The notes beneath the pieces are model-generated. The model made no database searches, was not told the origin of the DNA, and saw only the letters and a program-made list of their open reading frames with translations. DNA of 64,000 nucleotides. It comes from Pelecanus crispus. Its lineage: Eukaryota; Chordata; Aves; Pelecaniformes; Pelecanidae. Shown one piece after another: positions 1 through 14,705 of this stretch (position 1 is its first letter; every line of letters starts with the position of its first letter). The position numbers and the translations under genes were made by a program. The stretch covers positions 126,772,309 through 126,836,308 of the forward strand of contig NC_134643.1 in NCBI RefSeq assembly GCF_030463565.1, read 5' to 3'.

Positions 1-2435
1 GAGGCCTTTTCGCCTGACCTGCTTCTCTGTCAATCTGACGCTCTTCCCCCCAGTTCCCTGTGGCAGTTCATTATATATGAGCCAGTTATATGTGGACAAC
101 AGAGAGGCTGATTGCCTCTCCAGTACAAGCATCCTCCTTGGGGCCTGACTGGCTGTAACGTGTTATGTTCTAGGCATTTGGTAGGTCCGTGTGTTTACAC
201 AGCACTATGTAGACACGTCGTTTAGAATGCTGAATGTGAAGAGGCAAAAATTGGCCATGCCATCACACAGTTGGCTTCCCCTCCCTCAAATATACAAACA
301 TTACTCTCTCCAGTGTCATTCCCTTAGTTATGTTGGCAGAGATCATAGCTCTAGACCGCACATGACCAGTACAACTAGAATACTTACTGGAGAACCGCAG
401 GATAAGTGTTTCTGGTTGAAGACAGCTCTCATGGCAAAATCACACACGTGAGCTACGCTGCTTTGGTTGCCAGACTGGCTCTTCACAGTATGATGACTTC
501 TTACAGAATCTCCCTTGGTGTTGTCATGGGACTTCTTGGAAAAAAAAATCCAACCCAGCACTTTAAAAAGAAGGGGTTTTAATGGCCAGACTACCCCAGG
601 TTTTAATCAAAGTTTGAAGACCTAAGGGAGGTCACAGCCAGCAAACAGGAGGTCTCTCACCAAGAACCCTCACTTGGCATCAGAGTGAGAAAGGGCTGGT
701 GTCAGTGAGATGGAAGTGGTGGAAAGGAAGACCTCAGGCAGTGTACCTCAGTTCTTCAGTCTCAGCTAGGGCTGTATGGTGGTGCAAATGCACATGGACT
801 GCATGTGTCTCAGCGCGCAGTATCTAAGTGTCAATTTGACTGAAACCATGGAGTTCCACCTTGCAGTTAACATCCTTTTGGGCAGACTGCAGTGAATAGC
901 ATTATAGTGCGTGTGACACATTGCCACAAGACACCGAGTATCGGATGTTTTTCTGCACAAATTATGAAACTAAACAGAATCATAGCAAAAATGATGAAGA
1001 TATGCAGACAAATCTGTCTTCAAACTGTTTTTAATTTTTGTACTTTGTGATATTTGTATGCCTGAAGCATTATTGTTTGTACTGCACATACGAGAAGAGA
1101 TTTCACTAGCTATGATATCTGTTGGTTTAGGACTAGAGAAATTGACATTGGCCCCTAGGTTGAAATTGGCTTTAAGGTTATGCAGGTGTATTTTGACACT
1201 GGATTAGAAGATGGTGGCACTTACCAGATGGCTAAATAGAGCACAGAAAATAGTGAGAATCTCAGAGTGGCATAGAAGGACCTAGCTATTGTGTTTCAGT
1301 GTATGTGGCTGTTCTTTCTCCGCCTATTTCCAAAGTAGCACAAAGTAGTATTAAAGTTGTCTTTAAATACAAAAGGGAAGTTCCCTGTTGGAGAGAACCT
1401 GGTGAAAATACAAATTTTGCTTTGTATGTGAAGGATGGAAGTAGTTGAAGTGGGAAAAGGCAGGGGGTACCATGTTGCCAGGATGGCATACAGGGGAATT
1501 GCTGCTGGAACCTGACACACTCACAGGGGAGATTAGTTCAGCATTTTCCAGGCTAGAGGAGAGGGTAGGTTTGAATGATTTAGAGCTAGTCTTAAATCCT
1601 GACATCCATGGTTGAGGAATCTGACCCCTGCAGTCTTGTCAGTGGATTCTGGAGTTACTGTAGGGGTGTATTTGTTCCCAGGAATCTGCAGAAATGTGTG
1701 ATGTGGAACAGAAATTCTGTCCTCTCCTTTCTGGCAGGCTGCTCAGCTGCCTGGATATGTTTTTTTTTCCCCCTTCAGCTGGACACTTTTTCATTTAAAT
1801 TAAGGTTGTAAAAGTTCTGGAAATATGTGCAGGCTCTCTGCATTGGAAACTTTTTCTCCATTGCTTCAGAACTGCTGCAGACCTACATTGTGATGACAGT
1901 TTGTGGTCTCGTTTTATTTATTAGTACAACACTGACCTGGAAGAGAGAAAGTGAGAGGGGATTCTCTAATTCATGACATACTTGACATCCTAGTTTAAAA
2001 AGTTGATCAGTTGACCTTTGGATTATTTTGTGTCCTTAATTGATGGCATCACTCTTGTAGGCTGGCTGGCATGTGTGGTACTTTGGGTGTTGCCTAGCTT
2101 TTGTACATGAGACCTGCAGAAGGGCAGACCTGTCCATTTCAAACTATAGCTTGTAATAGATGAGTTCTCTGCTGTACCTGGACAGCTGTAGTAACCAGCA
2201 CTGTCTTGTGGTTTCTGTTGGCCAAGCATTTTTGAAAGATTATATCTGGAATTATTTTGCTGTTAAAGCTAAAATGACACACTTTCTTCCCTTATGTGTT
2301 TCAGCATTCCCTCTATTTTAGGTCAGATGATTCATCTCTGCATTACTGCTTCTGCATTTCCATTGCCTTAATTGGGTCTTTTGGAGGCATTGCAGTCTAT
2401 ATGGAATTGGCAAATGCTATTTCTAGCAACATACA

Positions 2436-2525
2436 GCTTGCTTGCTTCCTTCCTTCCTTCCTTCCTCCCTCCTTTCCTTCCTTCCTCCCTTCTTCCCTCC
2501 CTTCCACCCTTCGTTACCTTCCTCA
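2436..2525. repeat. CT-rich simple repeat (TTCC)n / (TCCC)n
   Basis: About 90 bases of almost pure pyrimidine on the plus strand, mostly CTTC and CCTC units. The apparent short ORFs through it are artefacts of the repeat. Confidence 0.85.
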
Positions 2526-5500
2526 GTCCCAGGTGGTTTCTTTCTTCTTGTCTTTACTGCACTACAGCTTTTCAGGGAGTGAGCTGAAAGGTTTCTCTCA
2601 CTCTGCTGCTAAAATGTGACTTGTTTTCTTTAGCCATGAGTTAGGTCAGAGGAAAGTCCTCATGACTTTTTATGCTGTTTTAAGATACAGCCAGGTGTCT
2701 ACAACAACCCTTGTAGGCAGAGGATGTCAGATGTCCTGGACCAGCACGTTTGCTGAGTATTTCAGATACGGCGTCAGCAGTTACTGCTACTCATTTTTAG
2801 CAGCAGGTCCCATCACACAGAGGGTGACATGGTGGCTTTTCTTCCTGCTCTGACCTTTTCCCACCAAGGTGTGCCTTCAGACACGAAGAACAGGGCTCCA
2901 CCCAAGTGCGTACCAACACAAGGAGAGCAGTTGCTTCTGTGTACAGTGATTAAAAACTGGGCTTAACCTAATTGTATCTCCATATGCCAGTTGGGTGCAG
3001 CTGGTGGGTATGGAGAGGCCGTTGCAAGTGTTGTAGATAACCATAGCTTAACAGATTACCGCTTGCTACCTGAGTTGAAAAATCTGGCTGGAAACGTGTT
3101 TTTACCCAGTGGTGAACAAAATACCACGAAGAATAATGAACATAAAAGTGTTTAAAAATGCCCTCTATGATGCCAAATTGTTAATAGATTTGTGTTCAAA
3201 GATGATGTATGCATTTACATTTTAAAGGAAGCATTTGAAAATGAAGTTATTTGTCATTACTACTTACACAGAACTCTCTGGGATTTTAAAATTCTGAAGT
3301 TAGAGGACTGTTACAATCATGTAATACACCTCTGCATGTAAATAGTCCACAAAGCCCTTCATTAACCCTGCACTGAATTTATAGCTTCTGGTAGAGCTTT
3401 ACCTTTTCTGCTTCCCTGAAAGACTTGAACCTTTCAAAATGATCTCCTCTCCAATTAAAAGAAAATTAGGAAAGCAAGGAGCATTTCCTCTGACAATGTT
3501 TTAAGCAAAAAAAGTAATTAATGTTTTAGCGAAAAATCTAGCAAGTTTCCACGACTGGAAGCTCTAACTTCAAGAAAGAAGAAAAAGGCAGGGTTATTTT
3601 AACAGCGAGGATTATTAATTGCTGGAAAAATTTGCTGAGCACTATGGTGGCTTCCCTGTCATCAAGACCAGGTTTCTGTCTGGAGGTTGTGCCGCAGCCT
3701 GGGCATATGCCTGGCGTGTTCCCGCAGGTGTGGTGGTGTGTCCGGAGCCCATGGGAAAGCCTCAGCAGGGAACTGGCCCTCACAGGTCTTCTTGAAACTC
3801 TGAATGGGGCAGCCTGAAGGGTAATGTTGAGTGCGCATAGCCAAACTCTTAATTCCTGCTAAACTGCATACTGATTGTCGTCACTTGATAGCTACAGATT
3901 TTAGTGAATTAAAGAGATATGTTTGTGTTTTTTAATCTGCTGAATTTTCTGGACATTTGTTTATCTTCAAGTATGGGCTCATTGGAATAAAACCTAGGCG
4001 AAACTTTGCATTGTGTCACTAACGGATGACCTAAAAATAATAAATTCAGGGCATTCTCTCAAGATACAGCAATCACTTCTGTTGCCTGGCAATATCTCTG
4101 CCACTGAATACAGAACTGGGAATTTATTTCATGATGCTGTGCAGAAAAATTTGTTTACAATTTTCCACTGTGATTCCCCCAAGAGGAAGAACCCATGGCT
4201 CATACAGAGAGAGCAAATGTTAATGACCTTCTATTCATGTTGGCAAATTTATGACCAAGTTTCTGTTCCTCTATCTGTATATCCATAAATGTTTACTGCA
4301 AGACACCCTTGTGTTTTCTCAAATTCATGTCACTTATTGTCAGTGGGAATTAGCTTGAACTTATTCTAAATAGCTTACTACTTGAATTTTATTTAAAAGT
4401 TTACTTTTAAGTACTCCTTTTTAATAATCCTATCTACACATGGCATGCAAAAATCTTTTCCCTTTTCTTCCCGGAGGACTATGAATTTTTCTCATGTGTC
4501 TCTACATGACATTTTATTACCTGTACAGTATGTATGATTTGGTTTAAAGGGAACCTCATACACCCGCGATGTGCTGTGCTTGACAGAAGAATATAAAGAC
4601 CCCAATTCCATAGTAGGTTTCAGGCAAGTAAGCTGCTGCATACCCCCCTGAACTACAGTATTTACCATCAGTTTTAGGACTGGGACATTTTTGTGACTGA
4701 ATTCAACCCAGCAATAAAAAGGACAAGTTGAATGTCTTGGTTATCCTGGAATATACTGATAAGAAGAGGACAAAAATTTTGGACAAAAGAGGACAGAATG
4801 GTTTCTTGGGCTGGGCTAAGTTTTTCCTATGACCTGGGATACACCCAGTGTATGCCTTCAGTCTGCATTTTTTGGGGAATACATTAATACTGGAAATAGG
4901 CTTGTATGAACTGACTCTGTGAAGAAGGTCATGAAATAAATCATGCAGAGCCATTCCGATGACAGCCACGGTGGACCTATTGCACATTTAGAAAACAAAT
5001 GCATGCTAAAATCAACAGTTTCAAATAGTTTGAGTTTATTCTCGAGGTTGGCATTTTAACATTTGGTCAATCCCTCTGATAACAGTAAACCCCCAAATCT
5101 CCTTTTACGGTAAATTCTGTTAGAGTGGATCCTGCTGTTGATGGGAGAGCTAATCAAAATTAGGCTTAGCTGGTGATGAGCTCAACTGAGTGAGTGAGAT
5201 TTTGTTCTTGTTTTTCTTTTGTTTACATAGTAACTGTCTCTTTCTTTTTCCCATACAAATAAATGTCATGTAGCATAGCTGAGATGTGCTGCCTTTTATT
5301 TGCCAGAAGAAGTTGCTAATAATTGAATCACTTGAACACTGAAATTTGGAGGCAAGACTTTTCAATGGAAAAAATATTAATATGCTACAGGATGAACTTT
5401 GTGGCATGTCAAGATCACCCTGTCACACCTACCTCTTAAAAATTATGAATTCTTTTGTTCTTATAGGAAAGATGATGAGGTTGTCCAAATCACCAAAATT

Positions 5501-6186
5501 CACCGTTCAAGTCACGGATTTTTTTGCACCATCTCAATGGTTTTAAACAACCTCAGCAGCAGCTTCTTTTCATACTACAGCAAAATAATTCAGATATCAA
5601 AGTGATTCTAAGTCAGTCTGTCAAATACGTTTTGAAGAGAACAGATTTTGAACTGATCCTTAAACACACAAAACCAAAATACGTTTCATTTATTTTCATA
5701 GCAGCTAGTTGCATAACGTGATTTAGCTTGAATGTAGAGAGCTGGAAAGAATAAACAAGTTAATAAGGTGCTATGGGACTTGCCTTTATGGTGCGCATGT
5801 AAAGACTTGTTAAGGACAGAGGCTTAAACTAAAGTGATAGATAAAAGCTTCTAGAGGCTGTTTACAACACCCAGCTCAAGCATCCAATGCGCAGGGAGTC
5901 ATTTCCCTCCTCACTGATTGCACACGGTTGCCGGAGGCTGTAATGCAAGCCACTGTTTCTATTTCTTTTTTTCTCCTTTGTCTCATCTACCTGTGCCAGA
6001 ACTGGTCCTTTGTTGTCACAGTTGCTTTCTGTGTAAATTGTGATGCTTAAAGAGTGCAATAATCATGGTTGGAAAATGGGGTTTGTAAGATGAAGTTTTG
6101 ACAGGCTGATATAGTTCCATTACTTTTAATGTAAATATTAACACTGTTGAATCAAATAGAATTCCTCTTGCAATGGTTTTATCTTT

Positions 6187-6297
6187 GCGTGTATGTGTAT
6201 CTACGTGTATATATGTATGCATGTACCTGTATGTATCTGTCTATATATACATGTGCATGTTTGTGTATGAATATAAACATGTGTATAAAAATAAATT
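6187..6297. repeat. TG/TA-rich imperfect microsatellite
   Basis: Alternating purine-pyrimidine sequence (TGTATGTG, ATATATGT, CATGTGCATG) about 110 bases long. No other function is visible. Confidence 0.7.
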
Positions 6298-7832
6298 CAT
6301 ACAATGGCAGAGACATCACGATAAGAAAAAAAAAATAAGCAAAACATTCCTCTGTATTTACCATTCAGACCAATAGAAGTGTATAAAAGGGTAAGACAGA
6401 AGAGGACCTAAAAGCAAATTAGATTAAAAAGACCTTTCTGCTTGGATTATCACTAGTGCTGTTTGTATGAATGCAGAAAACATTTTCCTAAGTGGACATT
6501 GAGTTATGTGCATAACCCTTACCCTTTTGGGAAAACAGTCCTCCCAAATTTATTTTTAGACAACCCTGGATTGAAAATCAGCCCATTTCATTAGGGACTG
6601 GGTAGTTGCATAATGTGGGGACATGACTCTTCAAAATTCAGATGTTTGCTTTTAAAAAAAGAAACTAGACCTCCCATTTTTGTACTTGGCACAACAAAAA
6701 GCAAGGGCATACCAGTATTGTTGGAATTTGCCTTTGCTGCCACTTGATCATATCTCCCTTGGAGGGTGTTTCAACAGCATCTTAAAGGCAAAAATGTTCT
6801 GACTATTCCTCTTTTTCTCTGCCCCAAGAGCCCATTTTTCCAGGTCTACATCACCCTTGTGCCGAATGAAACTCCAGGCAATTCGCTGAGTTTTTGGCTG
6901 CTTTCTGTCACTCACTGCAGCTCTTCAGAGTGCAAAACTGCCTCAGCCGTGCCATTTTTGACATGGAAATATTGCTTTAGTTGTGGATGATATGATAAAT
7001 GCTCTCTTAGCGGACCCTTGTTATCATAAAGATACGCTTGTTACCATGAGGATACTTTTCTGTGTCCTTCCACAGCATGAGGTTTCCACCTTTCTGGTAA
7101 GGAAACATACTCACCACATCCTAGAGAGAGCATCAAATTCCAGTGCTGACATCAGGGTGATTTTCTCAGGCTGATGATTAAGGGTCTACCCATCTGCTGC
7201 TGTTTATAAGTCCTCGGGGCTCATCATGTGAACTTTTCCAGTGCCCAAAGTCGTGTTAAGTATTCTTGTCCCTTTTGCTTCTGGAAGTACAAGGTCTATA
7301 AAAAACAGACCTTTTGCAGGCAGGGAATGACATTGCCCTTCAATATTTTTCATCTTAGGTGCATGATTGCTTAGAATCAGGGACATACAGGCAAAGCATT
7401 CATTTACTCTTGTCATCAGCTAAGCTTTTGCTTTCTTAAATCCTTTGCAGCTAAGGCATGGAAGTTTTGTAGACTGGCCTCAAGCGTTTTCTGACTTTGC
7501 CAGTGGGCCCTGGTCCCTCCCTCCCATCAGATCTCTGAGAAGCAAAGAACAGTGAACTAAATGGAAATGTGCTAGATGCAATCCTATTTCGTTTGCCTCC
7601 CACTTTTTAAGAAGTGCACACACCTTCTCATGTCTCTCATTAAACTGATGTAACTGATGCATGTAATTATATCAACAGTACTACCTTTTGGAGGAGACTG
7701 GCACACCCTTGACTCCCACCTTTCAATAAGAATTTGAGGCATTAGATCAGTTCATGAGCTCTGTCTCTCGAATAGGACAATATTCAGTAGTTTTTAGAAT
7801 CTGATAGAAATTATTTGCAAAGATGAAAAGTG

Positions 7833-8096
7833 ATGGCACTTGGGGACATGGTTTAGTGGGCATGGGGGTATTGGGTTGATGGTTGGACTGATGATCTTAG
7901 AGGTCCTTTCCAACCTTAGTGATTCCTAGTTTTTACTTTCATTAAAAATAATCCAGCCACCAAGCCAGGAAACATGAAATGATTCCTCTCCCTTTAATTG
8001 GTTTAGTGGTGGACTTGGCAGTGTTAGGTTAATGGTTGGACTGGATGATCTTAAAGGTCTTTTCCAACCTAAATGATTCTGTGACTCTGTGATGAA
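7833..8096 (+). mobile_element. Short CR1 fragment with the same double 3' tail
   Basis: A CR1 tail (GGTTGGACTGATGATCTTAG, then TCCAACCTTAGTGATTCC) ends near 7926. About 70 bases of linker follow, containing AATCCAGCCACCAAGCCAGG. A second CR1 tail follows at 8000-8096 (GGTTGGACTGGATGATCTTA, ending in GTGACTCTGTGATG). The whole unit aligns base by base with the reverse complement of 49071-49330. It is strongly 5' truncated. Confidence 0.8.
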
Positions 8097-11000
8097 ATAT
8101 GCGTGCTGATATTTATACTTGGCATTTGAATGATAAATGAATGTTAATCATGACAACAATGATGTTCTCATCATCTTTCAGTGGTAGCGTTATCATTATT
8201 ATATCTATAAACTGAAGGCCCTATCATTTCCAGCAGCAAATAACAAAGAAAATCCTTCCTGCCCCAGAGCACTTGCAATCCAAATATCACAAAGGACAGG
8301 GTTATGTGCCTCCTTAACCAAAGCCAGATGTTTGATTTCAAGGAGGGAATTAAAATCTATTTTCACTAGGGAATTTTTCTCATGCGGAAGGTCAGCATGG
8401 GAGAAAGCACACAGGAAGTTTCCCTACTGGCATTTGTGCAGAACAGATTCAGTAAATAACCCACTGTTTTCACAAGCCAATAAACCTTTTGAAAAGCATC
8501 TCCTTTGGAGCTTCAAATACCAACTTGCAATATCTGGCAAAATGTGATTTTTTTTTTTTTAGTTAGAGTGAGATAATTTTGGTTGGGGTTTTTGTTGTCT
8601 GAAAACTGGAAAGAGAGAAAAATCAAGAAAATTGTTTTCCTCCTATTTTACAGTGCATGACCACATATTACTCTTCACCTGAGAATGCCAAAACATGGTG
8701 TGAAGTGTCTTTGTTCTTCAAAGGTCGAACCTCCTTGCCAGATGTCTCTCCTTTTTCTTGATTAGGTTTGCAAAGAAGGTGATTGATTGATTCGTTTATG
8801 GATTACCAAGCCAGTGATGCAATATAACCTTTATTCCAAACCAAGCATTTAGATTTCTACTTCCCCTTTCAGCACTATGCTATGGTAGCGAAACTGCCAA
8901 TGTTTGTGTCAGCAGTTGATGCTGTAGGTAGGTAGGAATGATTTTGTTTTCCTGAGTACCTGCAAAAGCAGACGGTGCTATCTAACTGAGGCAGGGGCTG
9001 CATGTAGGATAGGATGTAGAAAGAGCAGCAGTTTTCCTGGCATCAGAAGTGGAAATATCAGTGCTGAGAAACTCGGCTGAGATGGAGCATGGTTATTCCC
9101 CAGTATAATGTAAAACTCATGCTTTGAGGATGGAGGCTTGCCTCTGGCTGCACAGTCCTGCAGAGTGCCCCCCTTGCAAGAGACCTGTGGCTAATATTAG
9201 ACTTCCACTCTTCCATTACTTAATTCACAGGTACTGATGGAATAAATCATGCTAGTGCGCTGGAAAACGCTGTGCAAGCTGGAGCTTTGCTCTGCTCTGT
9301 TTAAGCGAAAGCTTGAACTCGACAGATGCTTCAGATGACAGAAGTCACTTGGTGAGCAAAACCATGGTGAATGTATACATGTTAAAATGCAGAGTCAGAG
9401 CAGTGAGACCTCTGAAACTACCAGTGAATTTTCTGCTTGTTCAGATTCCCTCAGAGACACAGATTTGGATTCATAACTTTCTAGTCATTACATTTTGGCA
9501 CAAAGATTAAATCTCTTCTTCTTTCTCTTGTAGCCCAAGCTTCCCTTTATGCCAGGCTTCCACTCCATATCGTTTTTAATCATTGGGTGTTTTTCTGCCT
9601 GTTTAAAAAGCTCCCTGCCTCCTTTGTACTTAGTAATCCAGTGTTCATCTGGGTTGATCACAATTACGGGTATTAACAAGGGGGAAAAAAGAAATCATAC
9701 ACCTCCCCAAAACAACTGACTGCATTCCTTCTTCTAAACAAATCTGTTCAAGTGTTGGTACCTTCTAACCAGGTTAAAATGTGCTGGTTTTTTGCAAACC
9801 TTTTCTGAAGTCCTTACTCAGTATTCACACACTAGAAGCGGGGTGCCATAATTTGCCCTGTCTGTGTAGTAGGTTCCTTTAGTCCAGTGTTTCTGCTTTG
9901 AAAGATTCCTCTTCCTTCATGGGCTTCTCTGCTTTTTTTTAATTGAGCTGTCTCAGGAGGACATGGGAACAATTTTCCTTTAGGTCCTTCAAAGGGAGAA
10001 GCTTCCTATAAGCATTTAAATCTAATGCATCAATAAAAGATCTTGCACAAATTGTGAAACATTTTCTGGGGTTTGAGCTATAGATTAGCTTCTGCAACAA
10101 TTTAGAAAAATCTCTCATTGGGAATGTGTACTGGGGTCTGTGTATATCTCTATATCTCTTACCTGGAAATAAGGGCCAAATCTTATGTTGACTAACAGTG
10201 ACAAGCAGATTGTATATTTTGGCTGGCTTATTTTGTGCTTCAAATCCGCTTAACAGAGGCAGATTTTGCACGTGTGTGGAAGAGATGGATTCACAAAGGG
10301 AATTGCCAGTTGAATGCACAGTCCTCTGTCCTTCCTATCCATACCTTGGCTGTATGTTGGATGGGTTTAGGAGGGATAAGAAGTGGGAAGTCATCCTTCT
10401 TTCAAGAGGAGCAGCAGGTGCCTTCAGTAAAAGATGGGTTGCAGGCAGCAGCACTGGCACAAACCAGTGAAGCCTGGCCACATCTGTGGGCTGGTCACTG
10501 CTGCTTGCTAGACGTTGCCGTTCTTGAGCCCCGTGAGGCAAGTAAGCGTGAGATCGGTGTCGGCGCTGCGTTCCTGGCCCTTCGCTGCAGGGAGCTGATG
10601 GTCCAGCCAGCAAGACAGAGTGAGGAGGGGCTCCGGTCCCATCACCAAGTGCTGATACAGGCCAGGCATGATACTCTTTGCTGAATAGGACCTTCAGGTG
10701 GACTTGGCCCTTGTACTCCATGGGGGATGCTGAGCAGGAGACCCTCTGACTTTTCTTCCAAAGACTTCAGAGCAAAGGGCAATACCCGCTGCCCAGACGG
10801 CTTTCTTTTGAAAACGCTTGGTTTTTTGAGAGTTATAAACAAGAAGCACACTAAGAAATGTCTTAGATGGGACTTAATTCCCTGCAGCAGTGCTCAGTCA
10901 TGTATGAGGTGTGATCAACAGTCTCATCTGTTACCAAACTCAGCATTGGGAATGGGACCATGCCGTCAATGCACTGAAGCAAACAAGAGCTTCTCCATGC

Positions 11001-11974
11001 TGAGATTGCACAACCAGCACTCAGTCGGAGGAGCATGGCCAGGCAGAGGTTCAGCATGATCTCCGCCTGACTCATATTTTTTTCCTCCTGTTACCAATAA
11101 GAACTTTTTCCTCATGAGTCACTTTAAAACAGTTTGTGCGTGTTCAGGGAAAAAAACAAAACCCGAATATTTTCCTGAGGAACAGTTTGTTATGAGACAG
11201 AACAAATCACTGAATACAGTTAGGGACTGTTCTGCCTGCATAGTTGAGCTAATTAACTCTTAGGGCTTTAAGTGAATGGCTTTTACTGTCATTTGTGCAT
11301 GTCCCTTCATCTCTAATGCATTTTTCTCTGAAACACATCAGCTAAATAAGCAAGTGTTACTACTTCACTTTTTTGATATATATCTGAAGCTCAGGGAAAC
11401 AAGGACCCCTTCAAAGCATTGTCATTTTAGCTGTTGTCCATCCTAACATAGGCCTAGCATATGCTGGCAAAACAGTGTTTTTTCTATTCTACTTTTTTCT
11501 CAGGTAACATAAGCAAAAGCATATTTATAGTATTGTAGCCACGGCTTTCACAAAGTCTGAAATACTGGGCTTTCTGCCACCCCCATGAGTTCATTGCAGC
11601 GGCAGATTTGACCCATGTGACTTGTTCGTGGCTGCACAAGACGTCCATGGCAGTGGCAGGGAATTCAAGTCCCTGAAATTGTGGACTAGTGTTTTAACTC
11701 AGAGCTGAGTCGTTAAAGTTTCTGCGAAGTTCAGTCCTCTGTAGGGAATAGACATTAGGGTGTCCATTATATGTATTGATTTTCAGAAGCTGGAATGAGT
11801 TTGTATCCTGATGGTAGGAGTGAATTATTTTGTTTTGTCTTTAGCGGCAAAAAGGTTACTTCTGGCTAAGTCAGCCTATTCCTCTCTTCTCACACATTTT
11901 GGCCTTGCTGACCGATTTAAGTCAGTTTTGACAGATCAGCTGCAGGCTCAAAGGCAATTAAGTTCCTGCAGGCT

Positions 11975-12026
11975 TCACGAAGATCACTCACGAAGATCAC
12001 TCACAAAGTTCACTCACAAAGAGTGG
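11975..12026. repeat. 13-bp tandem repeat, four copies
   Basis: TCACGAAGATCAC occurs twice exactly, followed by TCACAAAGTTCAC and a decayed fourth unit TCACAAAGAGTGG. Confidence 0.8.
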
Positions 12027-14705
12027 AGAAGACGATAGAAACCTTAGCAATGCCCCACTGAAGGAAAGACTGTGGTTTGAGCTCAGCCCTTACCAAACAT
12101 CTGAAATGTCACAGCAAGGGCAGTTTTTAAGACTGCCCCGATGATGAGACAAAATTCACATGGGAGTCCCAGGCACCAGGGAATGCAATCGTGGGGCAGA
12201 AATCAGATGGAAATCAGGCCCATCTGAACTTCTTGTTGCCTTCCTCGGCAGCTAGCGGCACAGTTTTGCCTGTGCATTCCTGACCTGGATCAGTTTATTT
12301 CCACTGTGAGATCCTCAGGACTGATGGCACCTCTATCCATTCCCACAGTCTGCTGTGGCCATAGTCTGGGCTTTCTCAGACTGACAGGCTGTAATCAGAT
12401 TGAAATGGTGGGAGTCTGGAGGAGGTATCTGGGAGAAATTTACTGACAGCTGATTTTGAGAGGTCAGGTTAAATGATTTAATGGTTCTCAAGCTTTAGGT
12501 CCTATACATCTACGGGAAGGCATACTGGCTTCTGGAGCACAGAACAGCTTTTGTTAGATTCCTGTGGAGCCCAAATGTATAGTCCTGTTTCCGGCATGCA
12601 TACCAGTGTGTCTTGAAACGTCATGACCATTTTGGGCACCTGAAACAGTGATTACTTCCTAGACAAAATAATGCAAAGCAAAAAGAAATGTTCCAGCAAC
12701 TGACCTTTCTGTGTCAAACTCCTAGCCTAAAGAAGATCAGGATCTTCTAAGTGACTAATTAAATCAAAAGTGAATCCGTCTAAAGAAATAAATGCCTAAA
12801 AAATATGATGAGAAAGCCTGCTGTCAGCCACAATATTCTGATTACTGATAGTAAAGTCTAGGAGAGTCAAATCCCATCTCTAAAACTCTGCTCCTTGATC
12901 CTGTAAAATTATTCATGAATGGACTTTGACATGGCTTTTATTGGCACAGCCCTTTTTTTTATAAATTGCATACTTTAGATCAATTCAGACATTACAAAGG
13001 TAACTGCAGAAAGTATGAACAACAGAGCCAGGAGAACAGATAAGCTCCAGATGACTGGGCAGGAGGACTGTGAGGAGCTCTTTCCAGAGTGCACTCCAGC
13101 TCACTACCAGCACCACACAGCCAGGGCTTTTATTCCACTAAACATCTCCTCCTCCATTCCTCTCCATTGACCTTCCTCACCACAAAAGCAAAAGTGGGCA
13201 AATTTTGCACTGAGCTCCTAAGATAACACCTAGTTGAAAGGAATGAGGGATAAAAGACAAAACTTTACCTATGAAATATACCAATGGTTACTAAAAATAT
13301 AATTTTATGCAATCAGCCCTGCATGTACAGGTGGTGAGTTTTCCAAAACGATTGATGAATCTATCTAGTTTCCCTGCAGACTCTGTATTGACATGTGCTG
13401 AGTAAGCTCAACTCATTAAAGCAACTGCAGTAATATGAAGAGAGAGCACGTACTACTGCCTGGGATGCAGGGCATCATCTTAAACTTACTGCAGTTAATG
13501 CAGTGCAGGAATATGTCTGGAAGGTGTAAAAATGGTTGTACAGGATGTAGGATGCGTGCTCAATTGCCTGGGAGGTCTCTTCCAATATCTGCGTTGTTAA
13601 AAAGCTAAGTTGTTGTGTGCCTAAATGCTTGTAACTCTGCAGAAATAATGCAGATATGAATCAGAACCTCAAAGAATTTGCAAAAATAAGGTAAAACCTG
13701 AAATGCACGTGACTTTTGTATCTACTTCTCTTTTAGATTAAACACCCACTGCCTTTACTTACAGTTTTGATTGAAAAGGGGGTTCTGCATGTTCCGTATT
13801 TAGGAATCATTTCATTCACTACTACAATAAAGTTTCAACTCACTGTTAGTTGCCTACCCTCAACATAAGCCTGCTCCAGCTGCCAGCCATAAGCCTGAGC
13901 TGTAAATATGCAAAGTTTTATCTGTGTTTTAGAATAGTCCTAAAGATGAGCTTAAGGATGTATACTTAAGTCTTTTAGAATAAGAATATTAGTCCTTTAC
14001 TGCAATTTGGAGGATTGTACTTCAGTCATAGAAGTCCTCAGTGGTGAAGATGATGACATTTGTTTTATAGCTAACTCTGAAAGCAGCAGCTGTTTAAGAC
14101 ATACAGCAACCCTATCCAGCAATTTAGGATTGTAAGTGGGAGACCCCAAATGCAATCCAATTCAGATGCCAGGCTGGAACTACCTATATTTGAATTTGGC
14201 CAGGACATATACTTCTTGCAGAAGGTGCCAAGTCATTTCTAAGGGCTAAAGATCTTTTTTATGAGTGCTAGCTGAAAAATTTCAATCAAGATATTTTTTC
14301 CAGAAAATTTATATTCTTGAAAAAAAATATAGACCATGAAGAGAAATATTTCTATCTGCAAATTGAACTTCACTGACTCATGTCCTCTCTTTTTTTTTTT
14401 TTTGTTTTATTTATTAGTGGGGATTTTAAGTCAGATGGCATCCTCTGTACAGCCTACAGCCAGGGTCTCTCTGTTGCCTCCCTGTGCTGACAGGAGATGT
14501 AAATGGTGTACCTTGGGGATACAGCCTGACTAGACATCCTGGTGCGTGTAGAAGGGGTGCTAAGGTACACATTCTCCTTAGACGTAGCAGAAGTATTTCC
14601 AACCCAAATATTTTTTTTTTTTTTTAAATGTTCTCCTCTACCCATTTTCACATTTTCTGCAAAAACATTTTTCAACCGAAGTTTGGGCAAGCCTTAATTT
14701 TCCTT

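Larger units (their letters stand above)
1..7832. other. Upstream intergenic DNA, no gene seen
   Basis: Open frames here are all below about 110 codons, lack convincing domains or splice patterns, and partly run through the CT repeat. No CpG-rich promoter region stands out. In mammals the gene upstream of UMODL1 is ZBTB21, but nothing here lets me recognise it. Confidence 0.6.

Noticed and set aside
10235..10721. Open frames of 149 (plus) and 128 (minus) codons
   Set aside because: They overlap on opposite strands, show no domain, no splice context and no start context; most likely chance in a GC-richer patch.
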